Numbered from the stretch's first letter, positions 41,448 through 54,452 are shown. The stretch: DNA of 64,000 nucleotides from Azonexus hydrophilus (GCF_905120355.1 NZ_CAJHOB010000003.1:124001-188000), one strand, 5' to 3'. Program-made: numbers and translations. Notes: generated by a model from the letters alone, not told the origin.

Positions 41448-42413
41448 ATGCGCAAAATCCTGCTGGTCAAGATGTCCTCGATGGGCGATCTGGTGCACAA
41501 CCTGCCGCTGGTCAGCGACATTCTGGCGCATGACCCTGACGCCCAGATCGACTGGGTGGCGGAAGAAGCCTATGTACCGATTCCCAGCCTGCACCCCGGC
41601 GTCCGCCGGGTCATCCCGGTCGCCTGGCGGCGCTGGCGCAAGCAGCTGACGCAAGCCCGCACCTGGCGGGAAATGCATGCATTCAAGACGGCGGTTCAAG
41701 CCGAGCAGTACGACCTCATCCTCGACACGCAGGGGCTGTGGAAGAGCCTGGCCGTCGCCCGACTGGCACACGGCCGCATCGTCGGCGGCGATCGGCACAG
41801 CATCAAGGAAGGCGGTGTGGCGCGCTTTTACGATCAGACACTGCCAATTGCCTGGTCACGCCACGTCATCGACCGCTGCCGCGCTGTCGGCGCCGGCGCG
41901 CTCGGCTATGCCATCGATAGCCCGCCCCGCTTCAACATCCGGGCCGAACCGCTACAGGCCGACTGGCTGCCAAAGCAACCCTACGCCGTGCTGATGCAGG
42001 CGGCCAGCCGCCCAGAAAAATTATGGCCGCAGGCACACTGGCTGGCCCTCGGTCAGTATCTGGCCGGGCAGGGCATCGCTGCCGCCCTGCCCTGGGGCAA
42101 CGCCGAGGAAAAACAGCGCGCCGAACACCTCGCGGCACAATTACCGGGGGCGGTCGTACCGCCGTTGATGGGGCTGGATGTCGCCGCCCGTTTTCTCGTC
42201 GGCGCCCAGCTGGTGGTGGGACTGGATACCGGATTCACCCACTTCGCCGCCGCCCTGGCGCGTCCTACGGTCGGAATTTTCTGCGATTCCGATGGCGCCC
42301 AGGCCGCCGTTTATGGCGATGCCTACTGCAAGAGCTTCGGCCGCAAAGGCATGCCGCCGGATTACCCGACCATCCTTGCCGCCGTTCAGGCCGCCCTGGA
42401 GTCGGGCGCCTGA
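41448..42413 (+). CDS. waaC: Lipopolysaccharide heptosyltransferase I
   Basis: GT9 glycosyltransferase adding the first heptose to Kdo in the LPS inner core. It has 321 residues. The N-terminus MRKILLVKMSSMGDLVHNLPLVSDI and the acceptor-site segment WVAEEAYVPIP are typical of WaaC. QAASRPEKLWPQAHW and GLDTGFTHFAAALARPTVGIF form the ADP-heptose site. It is the only LPS-core gene in the window. Confidence 0.94.
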   Translation: MRKILLVKMSSMGDLVHNLPLVSDILAHDPDAQIDWVAEEAYVPIPSLHPGVRRVIPVAWRRWRKQLTQARTWREMHAFKTAVQAEQYDLILDTQGLWKSLAVARLAHGRIVGGDRHSIKEGGVARFYDQTLPIAWSRHVIDRCRAVGAGALGYAIDSPPRFNIRAEPLQADWLPKQPYAVLMQAASRPEKLWPQAHWLALGQYLAGQGIAAALPWGNAEEKQRAEHLAAQLPGAVVPPLMGLDVAARFLVGAQLVVGLDTGFTHFAAALARPTVGIFCDSDGAQAAVYGDAYCKSFGRKGMPPDYPTILAAVQAALESGA

Positions 42414-42431
42414 ACAGCGCCTGAACAGCAC

Positions 42432-43268
42432 CTAAGCGCAGGCCGATTCGCCTGGCGCGCAATCGACCTGGAACAGGCGGCCGTCCTCCAGACAAACCGC
42501 CGTCAGTTGCCGCCCCCACAGGCAGCCGGTATCAAGCGCCAGATGATTTTCCGTCTGGCGCAGCCCCAGGGCTGACCAGTGGCCGGTCACCAGGCGGTGA
42601 TCGGCGCTACGGCGCCCGGGCACGGCAAACCAGGGCAGGTAACCCGCCGGCGCACTGGCGGTTTCGCCCTTGCTGCGAAACTCCATCACCCCTTGCGCCG
42701 AGCAGAAACGCATCCGCGTCATGGCATTGACGATGCAGCGCACCCGCGCCCAGCCCTGCAAATCCTCCGACCACGCCGCCGGCTCGCTGCCCCACAGATG
42801 CGCCAGCAGCTCACGAAAATCCGCCCCGCGCAGCCCGGTTTCCACTTCCGCCGCCAACGCCCGCGCCTGTGCAACCGACCATTGCGGCAGCAGGCCGGCA
42901 TGCACCAGACAATCCCGCCCTTCGACATGGCACAGGGGCTGCGCGCGCAACCAGGTGAGTAAGTCCTCACGATCATCTGCTGTGAGAATTTCATCCAGGG
43001 TATGCTCGCTGCGGCGCGGCGCCGCCTGCCCCTGCATGGCACCGTAGGCGAGCATCAGCAGATAAAGGTCATGGTTGCCCAGCACCGTCACCGCTGCATT
43101 ACCCAGCCCACGGACAAAGCGCAGGGTCGCCAGAGACTGCGGGCCACGATTGACCAGGTCCCCGGTCAACCACAGGCGGTCGTACTGTGGATCAAAAGCG
43201 CAGACATCGAGCAACCGGCGCAGGCTGTCGTAACAGCCCTGGAGATCGCCAATTGCGTAAGTGCTCAC
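42432..43268 (-). CDS. apaH: Symmetrical bis(5'-nucleosyl)-tetraphosphatase
   Basis: Hydrolyses Ap4A to two ADP and, in E. coli, also decaps Np4-capped RNA. It has 278 residues. Metallophosphatase motifs are intact: GDLQGCYD, GDLVNRGPQS and GNHD. Its start directly abuts the glmS stop, suggesting coupled expression. Together with RppH elsewhere in the window, the genome encodes two 5'-cap or triphosphate-processing enzymes. Confidence 0.95.
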   Translation of the reverse strand: MSTYAIGDLQGCYDSLRRLLDVCAFDPQYDRLWLTGDLVNRGPQSLATLRFVRGLGNAAVTVLGNHDLYLLMLAYGAMQGQAAPRRSEHTLDEILTADDREDLLTWLRAQPLCHVEGRDCLVHAGLLPQWSVAQARALAAEVETGLRGADFRELLAHLWGSEPAAWSEDLQGWARVRCIVNAMTRMRFCSAQGVMEFRSKGETASAPAGYLPWFAVPGRRSADHRLVTGHWSALGLRQTENHLALDTGCLWGRQLTAVCLEDGRLFQVDCAPGESACA

Positions 43269-46073
<2,805 letters not shown>

Positions 46074-46077
46074 ACCG

Positions 46078-46719
46078 ATGTATGGCGAGCGCGTCTGGTT
46101 GTTCGACCTGGACAACACCCTGCACGACGCCTCGCCGCACATCTTTCCCCGCATCAACCAGGCCATGCGCGACTACATCGCGCACCACCTGGCACTCGAC
46201 AGCGCCAGCGCCGACCGCTTGCGTCAGGATTACTGGCACCGTTACGGCGCCACCCTGCTCGGCCTGACCCGGCATCACGCCATCGACCCGGCGCATTTCC
46301 TGCGCGAAACACATCGCTTTCCCGACCTCGAACGCCTGATTGCCTTCGAAAAACCAGTTCGCCACGCCCTGCAGCGCTTACCCGGGCGCAAACTGCTCTT
46401 CACCAACGCCCCGCTCGCCTACACCGAAACCGTGCTCGGGCTGACCGGCCTGGACAGCCTGTTCGCCGCCGTCTATAGCGTTGAAAGCCTCAACTTCCAA
46501 CCCAAACCCATGCTGGCTGCTTACCGCAGCCTACTGCGCGTCGAGCGTCTCTCCCCCAGACGCTGCATCATGGTCGAAGACAGCCTCGCCAACCTGGTCA
46601 CCGCCAAAACACTCGGCATGAAAACCGTCTGGGTGAGTACTGGCTTACGCGATTCTCCCAGTGTGGACGTCAAGGTCCGCTCGGTACGCGAATTGCCGCG
46701 TCACCTCAACCGGCTATAA
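46078..46719 (+). CDS. HAD-family hydrolase, pyrimidine 5'-nucleotidase type
   Basis: A 213-residue HAD phosphatase. Motif I is WLFDLDNTLHDAS (residues about 6-18), motif II LLFTNAPLAY and motif IV MVEDSLANL. The cap domain and overall look match the SDT1-like pyrimidine 5'-nucleotidase group. It follows argB by four bases, and slmA comes after, a conserved betaproteobacterial order. The substrate is unproven. Confidence 0.85.
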   Translation: MYGERVWLFDLDNTLHDASPHIFPRINQAMRDYIAHHLALDSASADRLRQDYWHRYGATLLGLTRHHAIDPAHFLRETHRFPDLERLIAFEKPVRHALQRLPGRKLLFTNAPLAYTETVLGLTGLDSLFAAVYSVESLNFQPKPMLAAYRSLLRVERLSPRRCIMVEDSLANLVTAKTLGMKTVWVSTGLRDSPSVDVKVRSVRELPRHLNRL

Positions 46720-46720
46720 T
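46693..46720 (+). promoter_or_regulatory. Promoter candidate for slmA inside the end of the HAD gene
   Basis: TTGCCG, a 16-base spacer and a perfect TATAAT overlap the last codons of the HAD gene, ending 46 bases before the slmA ATG. This would let slmA be transcribed independently of argB. Confidence 0.5.
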
Positions 46721-46766
46721 CGCGGCTGCTCTACAGCGCACAACAAAAACTCGAGGGACACGATTC

Positions 46767-47372
46767 ATGGCTAGCAAACCGGGCGAACGCCGCCTGCAGA
46801 TTCTGCACACCCTGGCTGAAATGCTGGAAACCCCGAAAGGGGAAAAAATCACCACTGCCGCCCTGGCTGGCCGCCTGGACTGTTCCGAGGCTGCGCTCTA
46901 TCGCCACTTCGCCAGCAAGGCGCAAATGTTCGAAGGGCTGATCGAGTTCATCGAGCACAGCCTGTTCGGCGTCATCAATCAGGTCACTGCCCAGGAAGAA
47001 AACGGCTTTCGCCAGCTCGAACTGATCCTCGGCCTGCTCCTGAGCTTTGCCCAGAAAAACCGCGGCATGACCCGGGTGCTGATCGGCGATGCCCTGGTCA
47101 ATGAAAACGAACGCCTGCAGACGCGTATCAACACACTCCTCGACAAGATCGAAGCGGCGCTCAAGCAGGCCTTGCGCATCGCCGCCACTCAGGAGCAGTT
47201 CCGGCCTGATGCCGATGTCAGCGCTCTGGCCAATTTGTTACGCTGTTACGCCGTTGGTCGCTGGGAGCAGTACGCCCGCTCCGCCTTCACGCGCGAACCC
47301 GCCGCGCAGTGGCCGCAGCAATGGCCGATGCTGTATTACGCCTGCCTGTCACAAATGGCGCGAGCAAACTGA
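46767..47372 (+). CDS. slmA: Nucleoid occlusion factor SlmA (TetR family)
   Basis: A DNA-binding protein that stops FtsZ assembly over the nucleoid. It has 201 residues. The N-terminal helix-turn-helix (TTAALAGRLDCSEAALYRHFASKAQMFEGLIEFIE) is almost the family signature, and the C-terminal half is the TetR-type dimer domain. SlmA normally binds a palindromic SBS site; I did not see a convincing copy in this window. Confidence 0.92.
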   Translation: MASKPGERRLQILHTLAEMLETPKGEKITTAALAGRLDCSEAALYRHFASKAQMFEGLIEFIEHSLFGVINQVTAQEENGFRQLELILGLLLSFAQKNRGMTRVLIGDALVNENERLQTRINTLLDKIEAALKQALRIAATQEQFRPDADVSALANLLRCYAVGRWEQYARSAFTREPAAQWPQQWPMLYYACLSQMARAN

Positions 47373-47382
47373 CGGCTGGGAC

Positions 47383-48222
47383 TCACATCCGCCCGAGCAG
47401 CACCTCGACCACGAAGCGGCTGCCAAAATAAGCCAGTATCAGCAGCGAAAAACCTGTCAGGGTCAGGCGCAGGGCACGTTTGCCGCGCCAGCCCCAGATA
47501 TGGCGACCACACAGCAGCACCGCAAAGATCAGCCAGGAAGCGATGGCAAAAAAGGTCTTGTGATCCAGGGTCAGGGGCTTGCCAAAAATCTGTTCGGAGA
47601 AGAACAGCCCGCTGCCCACGGCCAGCGTCAGCAGCAGGAAGCCCAGCATCAGCATGCGGAAGAGCAAGGTCTCCATCGCCATGAGCGACGGCAAACTGCC
47701 CAGGCTGCGCCGCACTACCCGGCGGTGCAGCATTTTTTCCGTGAAACCCATGAAAATGGCGTGCAGCGCCGCCAGGGTGAGCAGGCTGTAGGCGAGCATG
47801 GCGGCAAGGAAATGGAACTGGAAACCGATCGCCTCCGCATGCGCCACCAGATGCCCCTGCCGGAACAGCGCTGGCAGCACGGCACAGACCGCCGCCAACG
47901 GCAGCACCATGGGCTGCATGCCTTCCATGCGCGCCATGAAGCTTTCCAGCCAGTAAATCAGCACCGCCAGCCACATCATCAGCGACAAGGCGAGCGCAAA
48001 GGAAAAATACATGCCGCCCGCCCCGAGCAGGCTGGAGAGTACGGCGTAGGCATGGACGACGATCGCGCCGCCAATGACAGCCCGCTCCCAGACATGCATC
48101 GGGCAGGCGACACACTGCTCCTGCCGATCGCGCCAGCGGCTGTTCCAGAAATGGAAGCCGAGGACGGCGTAAAGCAAGGCAGCAAGGATATGCGGGGAAA
48201 GCTGAATTACAATATCGACCAT
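47383..48222 (-). CDS. CcsA/YpjD-like cytochrome c assembly membrane protein
   Basis: A 279-residue polytopic membrane protein with about eight hydrophobic segments. It belongs to the CcsA/YpjD group of heme-handling proteins (LDHKTFFAIASWLIFAVLLCGRHIWGWRGKRAL, with conserved histidines). Unlike full CcsA it lacks an obvious WWD heme-binding motif, as do the YpjD proteins found beside ffh. It is divergent from ffh over 29 bases. Its exact role is unknown. Confidence 0.85.
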   Translation of the reverse strand: MVDIVIQLSPHILAALLYAVLGFHFWNSRWRDRQEQCVACPMHVWERAVIGGAIVVHAYAVLSSLLGAGGMYFSFALALSLMMWLAVLIYWLESFMARMEGMQPMVLPLAAVCAVLPALFRQGHLVAHAEAIGFQFHFLAAMLAYSLLTLAALHAIFMGFTEKMLHRRVVRRSLGSLPSLMAMETLLFRMLMLGFLLLTLAVGSGLFFSEQIFGKPLTLDHKTFFAIASWLIFAVLLCGRHIWGWRGKRALRLTLTGFSLLILAYFGSRFVVEVLLGRM

Positions 48223-48251
48223 TCCGCAATTCTACTCGAAGCCCATCTGAC

Positions 48252-49628
48252 ATGCTCGACAACCTGACCACGCGCCTGGCCCGCGTCATGAAGACGCTCA
48301 AGGGCGAAGCCCGACTGACTGAATCCAACATCGCCGATGCCCTGCGCGAAGTGCGCATGGCGCTGCTTGAGGCCGACGTCGCCTTGCCGGTGGTCAAGGA
48401 TTTCATCGCCGCCGTCAAGGACAAGGCTGTCGGCCAGGAAGTCATTGGTTCGCTCAATCCGGGGCAAGCGCTGATCGGCGTCGTGCACGGCGAACTGACC
48501 CGCCTGATGGGCGATGCACACGAGGGCATCGACTTCAACACCCAACCTCCGGCCATCGTCCTCATGGCCGGCTTACAAGGGGCTGGCAAGACGACCACCG
48601 TCGGCAAACTGGGCAAGTTCCTCAAGGAAAACCACAAGAAAAAAGTGCTGGTCGTATCCTGCGACGTTTATCGCCCGGCCGCCATCGAACAGCTGAAATC
48701 CGTCGCCAGCCAGGCCGGCGTGGATTTCTTCCCGTCCAACACCGGCGAAAAGCCGGAAACGATTGCCGCCGCGGCCATCGACTGGGCCAAACGGCATTAC
48801 CACGATGTCTTGCTGATCGATACCGCCGGGCGACTGGCCATCGACGAAGCGATGATGGACGAGATCAAGCGTCTGCATGCCGCCACCCGTCCGATCGAAA
48901 CCCTGTTCGTAGTCGACGCCATGCTCGGCCAGGATGCGGTCAACACGGCCAAGGCCTTCAACGAAGCGCTGCCGCTGACCGGCATCGTCCTGACCAAACT
49001 GGATGGCGATGCGCGCGGCGGTGCCGCCCTATCGGTGCGCCACATCACCGGCAAGCCGATCAAGTTTGCCGGCGTTGGCGAAAAGCTCTCCGGCCTGGAA
49101 GCCTTCCACCCCGAGCGCATGGCCTCGCGCATTCTTGGCATGGGCGACGTCCTGTCGCTGATCGAAGAAGCCAGAAAGGGCATCGATGAAGAAAAGGCCC
49201 TGGCGTTCGCCAAAAAGCTGAAATCCGGCAAAAGTTTCGATCTCAACGACTTCAAGGCACAGATCGGCCAGATGCGCGCCATGGGCGGCCTGAGTTCGCT
49301 CATGGACAAATTGCCGGCGCAATTTGCACAAGCCGCCGGGCAACTGCCCGCCGGGGCCGAAAACAAAATGATCGGCCGCGTTGAAGGCATCATCAACTCG
49401 ATGACCCCGGCCGAACGCGCCAAACCGGAATTGATCAAGGCCAGCCGCAAGCGGCGCATCGCCACCGGGGCTGGCGTTCCGGTACAGGAAGTCAATCGTC
49501 TGCTCAATCAGTTCGAGCAGACACAAAAAATGATGAAGCAGTTCTCCAAGGGCGGCATGGGCAAGCTCATGCGCGGTATGAAGGGGATGCTGCCCGGCAT
49601 GGGGGGCATGGGCGGCTTCGGGCGTTAA
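48252..49628 (+). CDS. ffh: Signal recognition particle protein Ffh
   Basis: The GTPase subunit of SRP, delivering nascent membrane proteins to FtsY. It has 458 residues. The N domain is followed by the G domain (P-loop GLQGAGKTTTVGKL near residue 106, DTAGR, TKLDGDARGG). A methionine-rich M domain ends MGKLMRGMKGMLPGMGGMG and binds 4.5S RNA. The 4.5S RNA gene itself is not in the window. Confidence 0.97.
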   Translation: MLDNLTTRLARVMKTLKGEARLTESNIADALREVRMALLEADVALPVVKDFIAAVKDKAVGQEVIGSLNPGQALIGVVHGELTRLMGDAHEGIDFNTQPPAIVLMAGLQGAGKTTTVGKLGKFLKENHKKKVLVVSCDVYRPAAIEQLKSVASQAGVDFFPSNTGEKPETIAAAAIDWAKRHYHDVLLIDTAGRLAIDEAMMDEIKRLHAATRPIETLFVVDAMLGQDAVNTAKAFNEALPLTGIVLTKLDGDARGGAALSVRHITGKPIKFAGVGEKLSGLEAFHPERMASRILGMGDVLSLIEEARKGIDEEKALAFAKKLKSGKSFDLNDFKAQIGQMRAMGGLSSLMDKLPAQFAQAAGQLPAGAENKMIGRVEGIINSMTPAERAKPELIKASRKRRIATGAGVPVQEVNRLLNQFEQTQKMMKQFSKGGMGKLMRGMKGMLPGMGGMGGFGR

Positions 49629-49647
49629 CGCCGCGCCGCAGCCCCTG

Positions 49648-50280
49648 TCATTTACGGGCCAGTGCGGGCGGCGAACTGTACGCCCAGTGTCGCTCCCAGG
49701 CGCCACGGACCAGATTGGGATATTCCGGCCGCCCCAGGCTGCCGTTGTAACGTCCCAACGCGCGGTACAGATCGCCTTTTTCGATATCCAGATAATGGCG
49801 CAGGATGGTGCAGCCATAGCGCAGATTGGTGCGCATATCGAACAAGGAGTCGTCCGGCTGACCGATCACCTTCACCCAGAACGGCATCACCTGCATGTAG
49901 CCGCGTGCCCCGGCCGAGGACACGGCGTACTTACGAAAGCCTGACTCCACCTGAATCAATCCGAGCACCAGCTGCGGATCGAGGCCGGCGCGAGTGGCCT
50001 CGTAATGCACGCTACGCAGCAAATCGAGCCGGTACTCCCGGTCAGGGATGCGCTTTTCCAGGCGTGGCGACATGGCAGCCAGCCAGTCGGCGGCCTCCAG
50101 CGGCGACTTGAATGAGCTTACCGCCGGCCGGGCATCCGATACCGCCTTGTGCAGGGCAGCCCGTACGCTGGCGGCCAGTGGCTCATACTGTTGCGCCCCG
50201 GCCCAGACCGTCGCCGCGCAGAAAAAGAGCAGCAGGCCGCTCAGGCGGCGCACAGCCTGCCCTTCAGCCAATTGACGCAA
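49648..50280 (-). CDS. Lytic transglycosylase (SLT domain)
   Basis: A 210-residue periplasmic muramidase-like enzyme. A signal peptide (residues 1-28) precedes a soluble domain whose catalytic Glu112 lies in [30 protein letters not shown], the family 1 SLT signature. It overlaps the proS stop by 40 bases, so the start at 50280 is inside proS. A later start is possible but would remove the signal peptide. Confidence 0.9.
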   Translation of the reverse strand: MRQLAEGQAVRRLSGLLLFFCAATVWAGAQQYEPLAASVRAALHKAVSDARPAVSSFKSPLEAADWLAAMSPRLEKRIPDREYRLDLLRSVHYEATRAGLDPQLVLGLIQVESGFRKYAVSSAGARGYMQVMPFWVKVIGQPDDSLFDMRTNLRYGCTILRHYLDIEKGDLYRALGRYNGSLGRPEYPNLVRGAWERHWAYSSPPALARK

Positions 50281-51971
50281 TCAGCCGCTGCCAGCATGGT
50301 GGCTTCGGCATCACTACGCCCCTTGTATTCCACCTGCCCGCTGGCCAGACCGCGCTCACCGATGACCACGCGATGCGGCACACCGATCAACTCCATGTCG
50401 GCGAACATCACCCCCGGGCGTTCGTTGCGGTCATCGAGCACCACATCGATCCCGGCGCTGCGCAAATCGGCATACAACCGGTCTGCCGCCGCCTTGACCG
50501 CATCACTCTTGTGATAGCCCATCGGCACGACAGCTACCGCAAACGGAGCAATTGCCGGCGGCAAAACGATCCCGCGCTCATCATTACCCTGCTCGATCGC
50601 CGCGCCGACAATGCGTGAGACGCCGATGCCGTAGCAGCCCATTTCCATGATCTGTGATTTGCCGTTTTCGTCGAGAAAGGCACAGTTGAGCGCTTTGGCG
50701 TACTTACTACGCAGCTGGAAAATATGCCCGACTTCGATCCCGCGACAGATTTCCAGATGCCCCTTGCCGTCCGGCGACGGATCGCCGGCCACCACGTTGC
50801 GCAGGTCCGCAACTTCCGGCTCCGGCAGATCACGTCCGAAATTGACGCCAGCAAGATGAAATCCTGCCTCGTTGGCACCACACACGAAATCACTCATCGC
50901 CACCACGGCGCGATCGGCAATCACCTTCACCTTGCCGGCATCGACGCCAACCGGGCCGATATACCCGGGCACGCAGCCCAAGGCAGAACTGACTTCCTCA
51001 TCGCTGGCAAAGCGGAACGCTCCCAGTCCGGGCAACTTGCCCGCCTTGATTTCATTGAGCACATGGTCGCCGCGCAGCAACAGCAGCACGAAGGTTTTCT
51101 CGCCGCCGTCCGCTTCATTCACCACGGCAATCGCCTTGACGATACGTGACAAGTCGACTGCAAGCAGTTGCGCCACGTCCGGGCAGCTCGTTTTGCCGGG
51201 TGTCGCCACTTTTTGCAGCGCCTGCTGCGGCGCCGGTCGCGGAGTTGCCGGCGCAACAGCCTCGGCCAGCTCGACGTTAGCGGCGTAATCCGAGTCTGGA
51301 CAGAAGGCGATGGCATCCTCGCCTGAATCTGCCAGCACATGAAATTCATGCGAGCCATCACCGCCGATCGAGCCGGTATCGGCCGCCACCGCACGGAACT
51401 TCAAGCCCATGCGGGAGAAGATACGGCTGTAGGTGGCGTACATGTTGCCGTATTCGCGCACCAGATCGTCGTACGAGGCATGAAAGGAGTAGCCATCCTT
51501 CATCAGGAATTCGCGCCCGCGCATGACGCCAAAGCGCGGCCGGATTTCGTCACGGAACTTGCTCTGGATCTGATACAGGTGAAGTGGCAGCTGGCGGTAA
51601 CTTTTCACGTCACGGCGCACCACATCGGTGATGACTTCCTCGTGCGTCGGCCCGATCACGAAATCACGCTGGTGCCTGTCTTTGAAGCGCAGCAACTCCG
51701 GACCATAGGCCGGACCACGCCCGGATTCTTCCCACAATTCAAACGGCTGCACCGCCGGCATCAACAATTCCAGCGCACCCGCCGCGTTCATTTCTTCGCG
51801 CACGATATTTTCCACCTTGCGCAGAACCCGCAAGCCGAGGGGCATCCAGGTGTAAATCCCGGCTGCGGCGCGCTTGATGTAGCCAGCGCGCAGCATCAGT
51901 TTCTGGCTGACCACTTCGGCGTCAGCCGGCGCTTCCTTGAGGGTGGTGAAAAAAAACTGCGAGGTACGCAT
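50241..51971 (-). CDS. proS: Prolyl-tRNA synthetase, bacterial type
   Basis: Class II synthetase of 576 residues. [32 protein letters not shown] is the usual start. Motif 2 lies in [25 protein letters not shown], the editing (INS) domain spans about 230-400, and the C-terminal anticodon-binding domain has [11 protein letters not shown]. It is transcribed away from rppH, with a 130-base gap between starts. Confidence 0.97.
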   Translation of the reverse strand: MRTSQFFFTTLKEAPADAEVVSQKLMLRAGYIKRAAAGIYTWMPLGLRVLRKVENIVREEMNAAGALELLMPAVQPFELWEESGRGPAYGPELLRFKDRHQRDFVIGPTHEEVITDVVRRDVKSYRQLPLHLYQIQSKFRDEIRPRFGVMRGREFLMKDGYSFHASYDDLVREYGNMYATYSRIFSRMGLKFRAVAADTGSIGGDGSHEFHVLADSGEDAIAFCPDSDYAANVELAEAVAPATPRPAPQQALQKVATPGKTSCPDVAQLLAVDLSRIVKAIAVVNEADGGEKTFVLLLLRGDHVLNEIKAGKLPGLGAFRFASDEEVSSALGCVPGYIGPVGVDAGKVKVIADRAVVAMSDFVCGANEAGFHLAGVNFGRDLPEPEVADLRNVVAGDPSPDGKGHLEICRGIEVGHIFQLRSKYAKALNCAFLDENGKSQIMEMGCYGIGVSRIVGAAIEQGNDERGIVLPPAIAPFAVAVVPMGYHKSDAVKAAADRLYADLRSAGIDVVLDDRNERPGVMFADMELIGVPHRVVIGERGLASGQVEYKGRSDAEATMLAAADCVNWLKGRLCAA

Positions 51972-52101
51972 GAAGAAAACCCTGAAAACTTGAAAACAGT
52001 GATTTTACACCGCCATCAGGCCGGAACACTGCCCCCCGCTTTGCATGCTCCGGCCCTTTGTGAAAGAATCGGGGCAACCCAATATTTTCAGCAGGTTTTC
52101 T

Positions 52102-52611
52102 ATGCTCGATCGCGAAGGCTTCCGCCCGAACGTCGGCATCATTCTATGCAACGCCAAAAACGAGGTTTTCTGGGGTAAACGCGTCCGCGAACATTCCTGG
52201 CAGTTTCCACAAGGCGGCATCAAGCGCGGGGAATCCCCCGAAGCCGCGATGTTCCGGGAACTGCATGAAGAGGTCGGACTGCTACCGGAACACGTCCGCG
52301 TCCTCGGACGAACCCGCGGCTGGCTGCGCTACGAAGTGCCCACACACTGGATCAAGCGCGAATGGCGCGGCTCCTACAAAGGCCAGAAGCAGATCTGGTT
52401 CCTCTTGCGCCTGACCGGGCGCGACAGTGACATCTGCCTGCGCGCCACCAGCAAGCCCGAGTTCGACGCCTGGCGCTGGCACGATTACTGGATTCCACTG
52501 GACTCCGTGATCGAGTTCAAACGCGGCGTCTATGAGCAGGCGCTCAGCGAGCTGGTGCGTTTTCTCGAACCGGGTCGTCAACGTGCGCCCAAAATCAAGG
52601 AAGAAAAATGA
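52102..52611 (+). CDS. rppH: RNA pyrophosphohydrolase
   Basis: Removes pyrophosphate from 5' ends of mRNA, which starts decay. The 169 residues open with [27 protein letters not shown], the RppH signature. The Nudix box spans about residues 37-59 ([14 protein letters not shown], then RELHEEVG). The C-terminus [17 protein letters not shown] is also typical. Its stop overlaps the next start by four bases. Confidence 0.95.
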   Translation: MLDREGFRPNVGIILCNAKNEVFWGKRVREHSWQFPQGGIKRGESPEAAMFRELHEEVGLLPEHVRVLGRTRGWLRYEVPTHWIKREWRGSYKGQKQIWFLLRLTGRDSDICLRATSKPEFDAWRWHDYWIPLDSVIEFKRGVYEQALSELVRFLEPGRQRAPKIKEEK

Positions 52612-53126
52612 GCACGCGCGCTGCACTGGCAGGTCTGGCCACATTGCTTTGCCTGACCGGCGCAACCCACGCCTACGATGAAGACGAAGACACCGGCCCC
52701 TGGCAGGAGAAGACCGTCACCCTGCCCAGCATGCCGGCCAGCGGCGCCTTGCAATCCTTTTACGTCAGCGCCGCCACCAGCAATACCTTCTTTGTCGACA
52801 CCGCCAGCCTGACGGTGGATGAAGACGGCGTCGTGCGTTACATCCTGGTGGTGGAAACAGCGGGCGGTGCGCGCAACACCACCTATGAAGGGATGCGCTG
52901 CGAGAGCCGCGAAAAACGCATCTATGCTACCGGCCGGCACAATGGTGAGTGGACCAAGTCACGTAACGACAGTTGGGAGAAAATTCGCGACATTCCGCCC
53001 AACCGTCAGCATGCGGCACTATTCCTCGACCATTTTTGTCCGGGCGGTATCATCGCCCGCAATCGTGAGATCGTGCTGGACAGCCTACGGCGCGGCCCGC
53101 GCAACCTGGACCGGATCATTTACTGA
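52608..53126 (+). CDS. CNP1-like family exported protein
   Basis: A 172-residue protein with a signal peptide (cleavage near THAYDEDED). The rest is a single CNP1-like domain: [61 protein letters not shown]. Function is unknown. The family is common in betaproteobacteria. It overlaps rppH by four bases, and coq7 follows after three. Confidence 0.82.
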   Translation: MSTRAALAGLATLLCLTGATHAYDEDEDTGPWQEKTVTLPSMPASGALQSFYVSAATSNTFFVDTASLTVDEDGVVRYILVVETAGGARNTTYEGMRCESREKRIYATGRHNGEWTKSRNDSWEKIRDIPPNRQHAALFLDHFCPGGIIARNREIVLDSLRRGPRNLDRIIY

Positions 53127-53129
53127 ACC

Positions 53130-53753
53130 ATGCTGACCGACCGTCTGATCATCGAATTCGACCGCGCCCTGCGCACCCTTGCCGCTCCGGCACGCAGCAC
53201 ACGCGCCACACCAGGCCACGAATTACCGGAAGCCGCGCTCGATGACAGTCAGCGCCAAGAAGCAATCGGACTGATGCGGGTCAATCACTGCGGCGAGGTC
53301 TGCGCCCAGGCGCTCTACCAAGGCCAGGCACTGACCTCACGCCAACCGGCTGTCCGCGCCGCCCTGCAGCAAGCCGCAGACGAAGAAACCGAGCACCTGG
53401 CCTGGACCGAGCAACGCCTGCGCGAACTCGGGGGCCGCACCAGCCTCCTCAACCCGTTGTGGTACCTGGGCTCACTCAGTCTCGGCGTTGGCGCCGGCAT
53501 CCTCGGTGACCGCTGGAATCTTGGCTTTCTCTCGGCCACCGAGCGCCAGGTCGAGGCCCATTTACGCAGCCACCTTGAGCGCCTGCCTCGGGAAGACCAG
53601 CGCTCCCGCGCTATTGTGGAACAAATGCGCGAGGATGAAGCACGCCACGCCGACATGGCAGACGCTTACGGCGCGGCCTCACTGCCCGCCCCAGTCCAAG
53701 TGGCAATGCGCGCCATGGCCGGCATCATGACCCGGCTCGCCCACCACATTTAG
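53130..53753 (+). CDS. coq7: 2-nonaprenyl-3-methyl-6-methoxy-1,4-benzoquinol hydroxylase
   Basis: A carboxylate-bridged di-iron monooxygenase of ubiquinone synthesis. It has 207 residues. Two ferritin-like helix pairs carry the ligands: NHCGEVCAQALYQGQ and DEETEHLAW in the first half, RQVEAHLRSHLERLP and MREDEARHADMA in the second. An intact EETEH and an EARH support a functional di-iron centre. Confidence 0.93.
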   Translation: MLTDRLIIEFDRALRTLAAPARSTRATPGHELPEAALDDSQRQEAIGLMRVNHCGEVCAQALYQGQALTSRQPAVRAALQQAADEETEHLAWTEQRLRELGGRTSLLNPLWYLGSLSLGVGAGILGDRWNLGFLSATERQVEAHLRSHLERLPREDQRSRAIVEQMREDEARHADMADAYGAASLPAPVQVAMRAMAGIMTRLAHHI

Positions 53754-53757
53754 CGCT

Positions 53758-54192
53758 TCAGACTTCGCCTTCCTCGACAATGGAGAAGTCAGCGGTAATG
53801 GCCGCGGTCTCTCCCAGCATGATGGAAGCCGAGCAGTATTTTGTTTTCGACAATTCCACGGCACGCGCCACCGCCTCCGGCTTGAGCTTGTGCCCCGTCA
53901 CGCGATAGTGAAAGTGGATCTTGGTAAACACCTTGGGGTCTTCCGTCGCCCGCTCGGATGACAGACTCACCACGCAACCCGTGACCCTCTGGCGGCTCTT
54001 TTTCAGAATCATCACCACATCAAAAGCACTGCAGCCGCCAGCCCCCGCCAGCAGCAATTCCATCGGCCGCGGCCCCAGATTACGCCCACCCGCTTCCGGC
54101 GCACCATCCATCACCAGCGCATGACCACTCCCGGTTTCCGCCATGAAGGACATGCCAGCATCTACCCCCACCCAGCGCACCACACAATCCAT
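53758..54192 (-). CDS. OsmC family protein (YhfA-like)
   Basis: A 144-residue OsmC-fold protein. The peroxidatic-type Cys is in GAGGCSAFDVVMIL and the second in KTKYCSASIML, as in OsmC/Ohr proteins. The short N-terminus and PRPMELLLAGAGGCS point to the YhfA group, whose role is unknown. Start ATG at 54192, preceded by GAGGAGGCGAG. It converges with coq7, with four bases between stops. Confidence 0.9.
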   Translation of the reverse strand: MDCVVRWVGVDAGMSFMAETGSGHALVMDGAPEAGGRNLGPRPMELLLAGAGGCSAFDVVMILKKSRQRVTGCVVSLSSERATEDPKVFTKIHFHYRVTGHKLKPEAVARAVELSKTKYCSASIMLGETAAITADFSIVEEGEV

Positions 54193-54403
54193 CTCGCCTC
54201 CTCGCCACAAAATGCATGATTCTAAATGAGGAACACCACCACGCGAGCAGGCACGTCACCACAACGGCGGCCAAGTAACTGACGGACTGGACAATCACTG
54301 CTGCAGCGCAACAAACACTCCCCAAAGCACAGCCCCCCTGGCGCCCACCCAACTTATTGATCTATCCAATAATGATTTATCGAAACAAACATAATTCCTT
54401 TTT

Positions 54404-54416
54404 TATCAACAACTTT
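54404..54416 (+). promoter_or_regulatory. IHF-like site in AT-rich DNA
   Basis: TATCAA-CAAC-TTT matches the IHF consensus WATCAANNNNTTR except for the last base. It lies about 90 bases upstream of the candidate sRNA promoter, in AT-rich DNA. Confidence 0.35.
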
Positions 54417-54432
54417 TGATCCATATATCAAA
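54415..54432. promoter_or_regulatory. Inverted repeat TTTGAT-N6-ATCAAA
   Basis: A perfect six-base inverted repeat around CCATAT. It resembles FNR/CRP-family half-sites (TTGAT/ATCAA), but the spacer is six and not four, so classical FNR binding is unlikely. Confidence 0.35.
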
Positions 54433-54452
54433 CATATTCATACATCAACGAC

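Noticed and set aside
47336-48637. Minus-strand open frame of 433 codons over ccsA-like and the start of ffh
   Set aside because: It is out of frame with the real 279-residue membrane protein and antisense to ffh.
54415-54432. Classical FNR site
   Set aside because: The half-sites TTGAT and ATCAA are separated by six bases, not the four that FNR needs.
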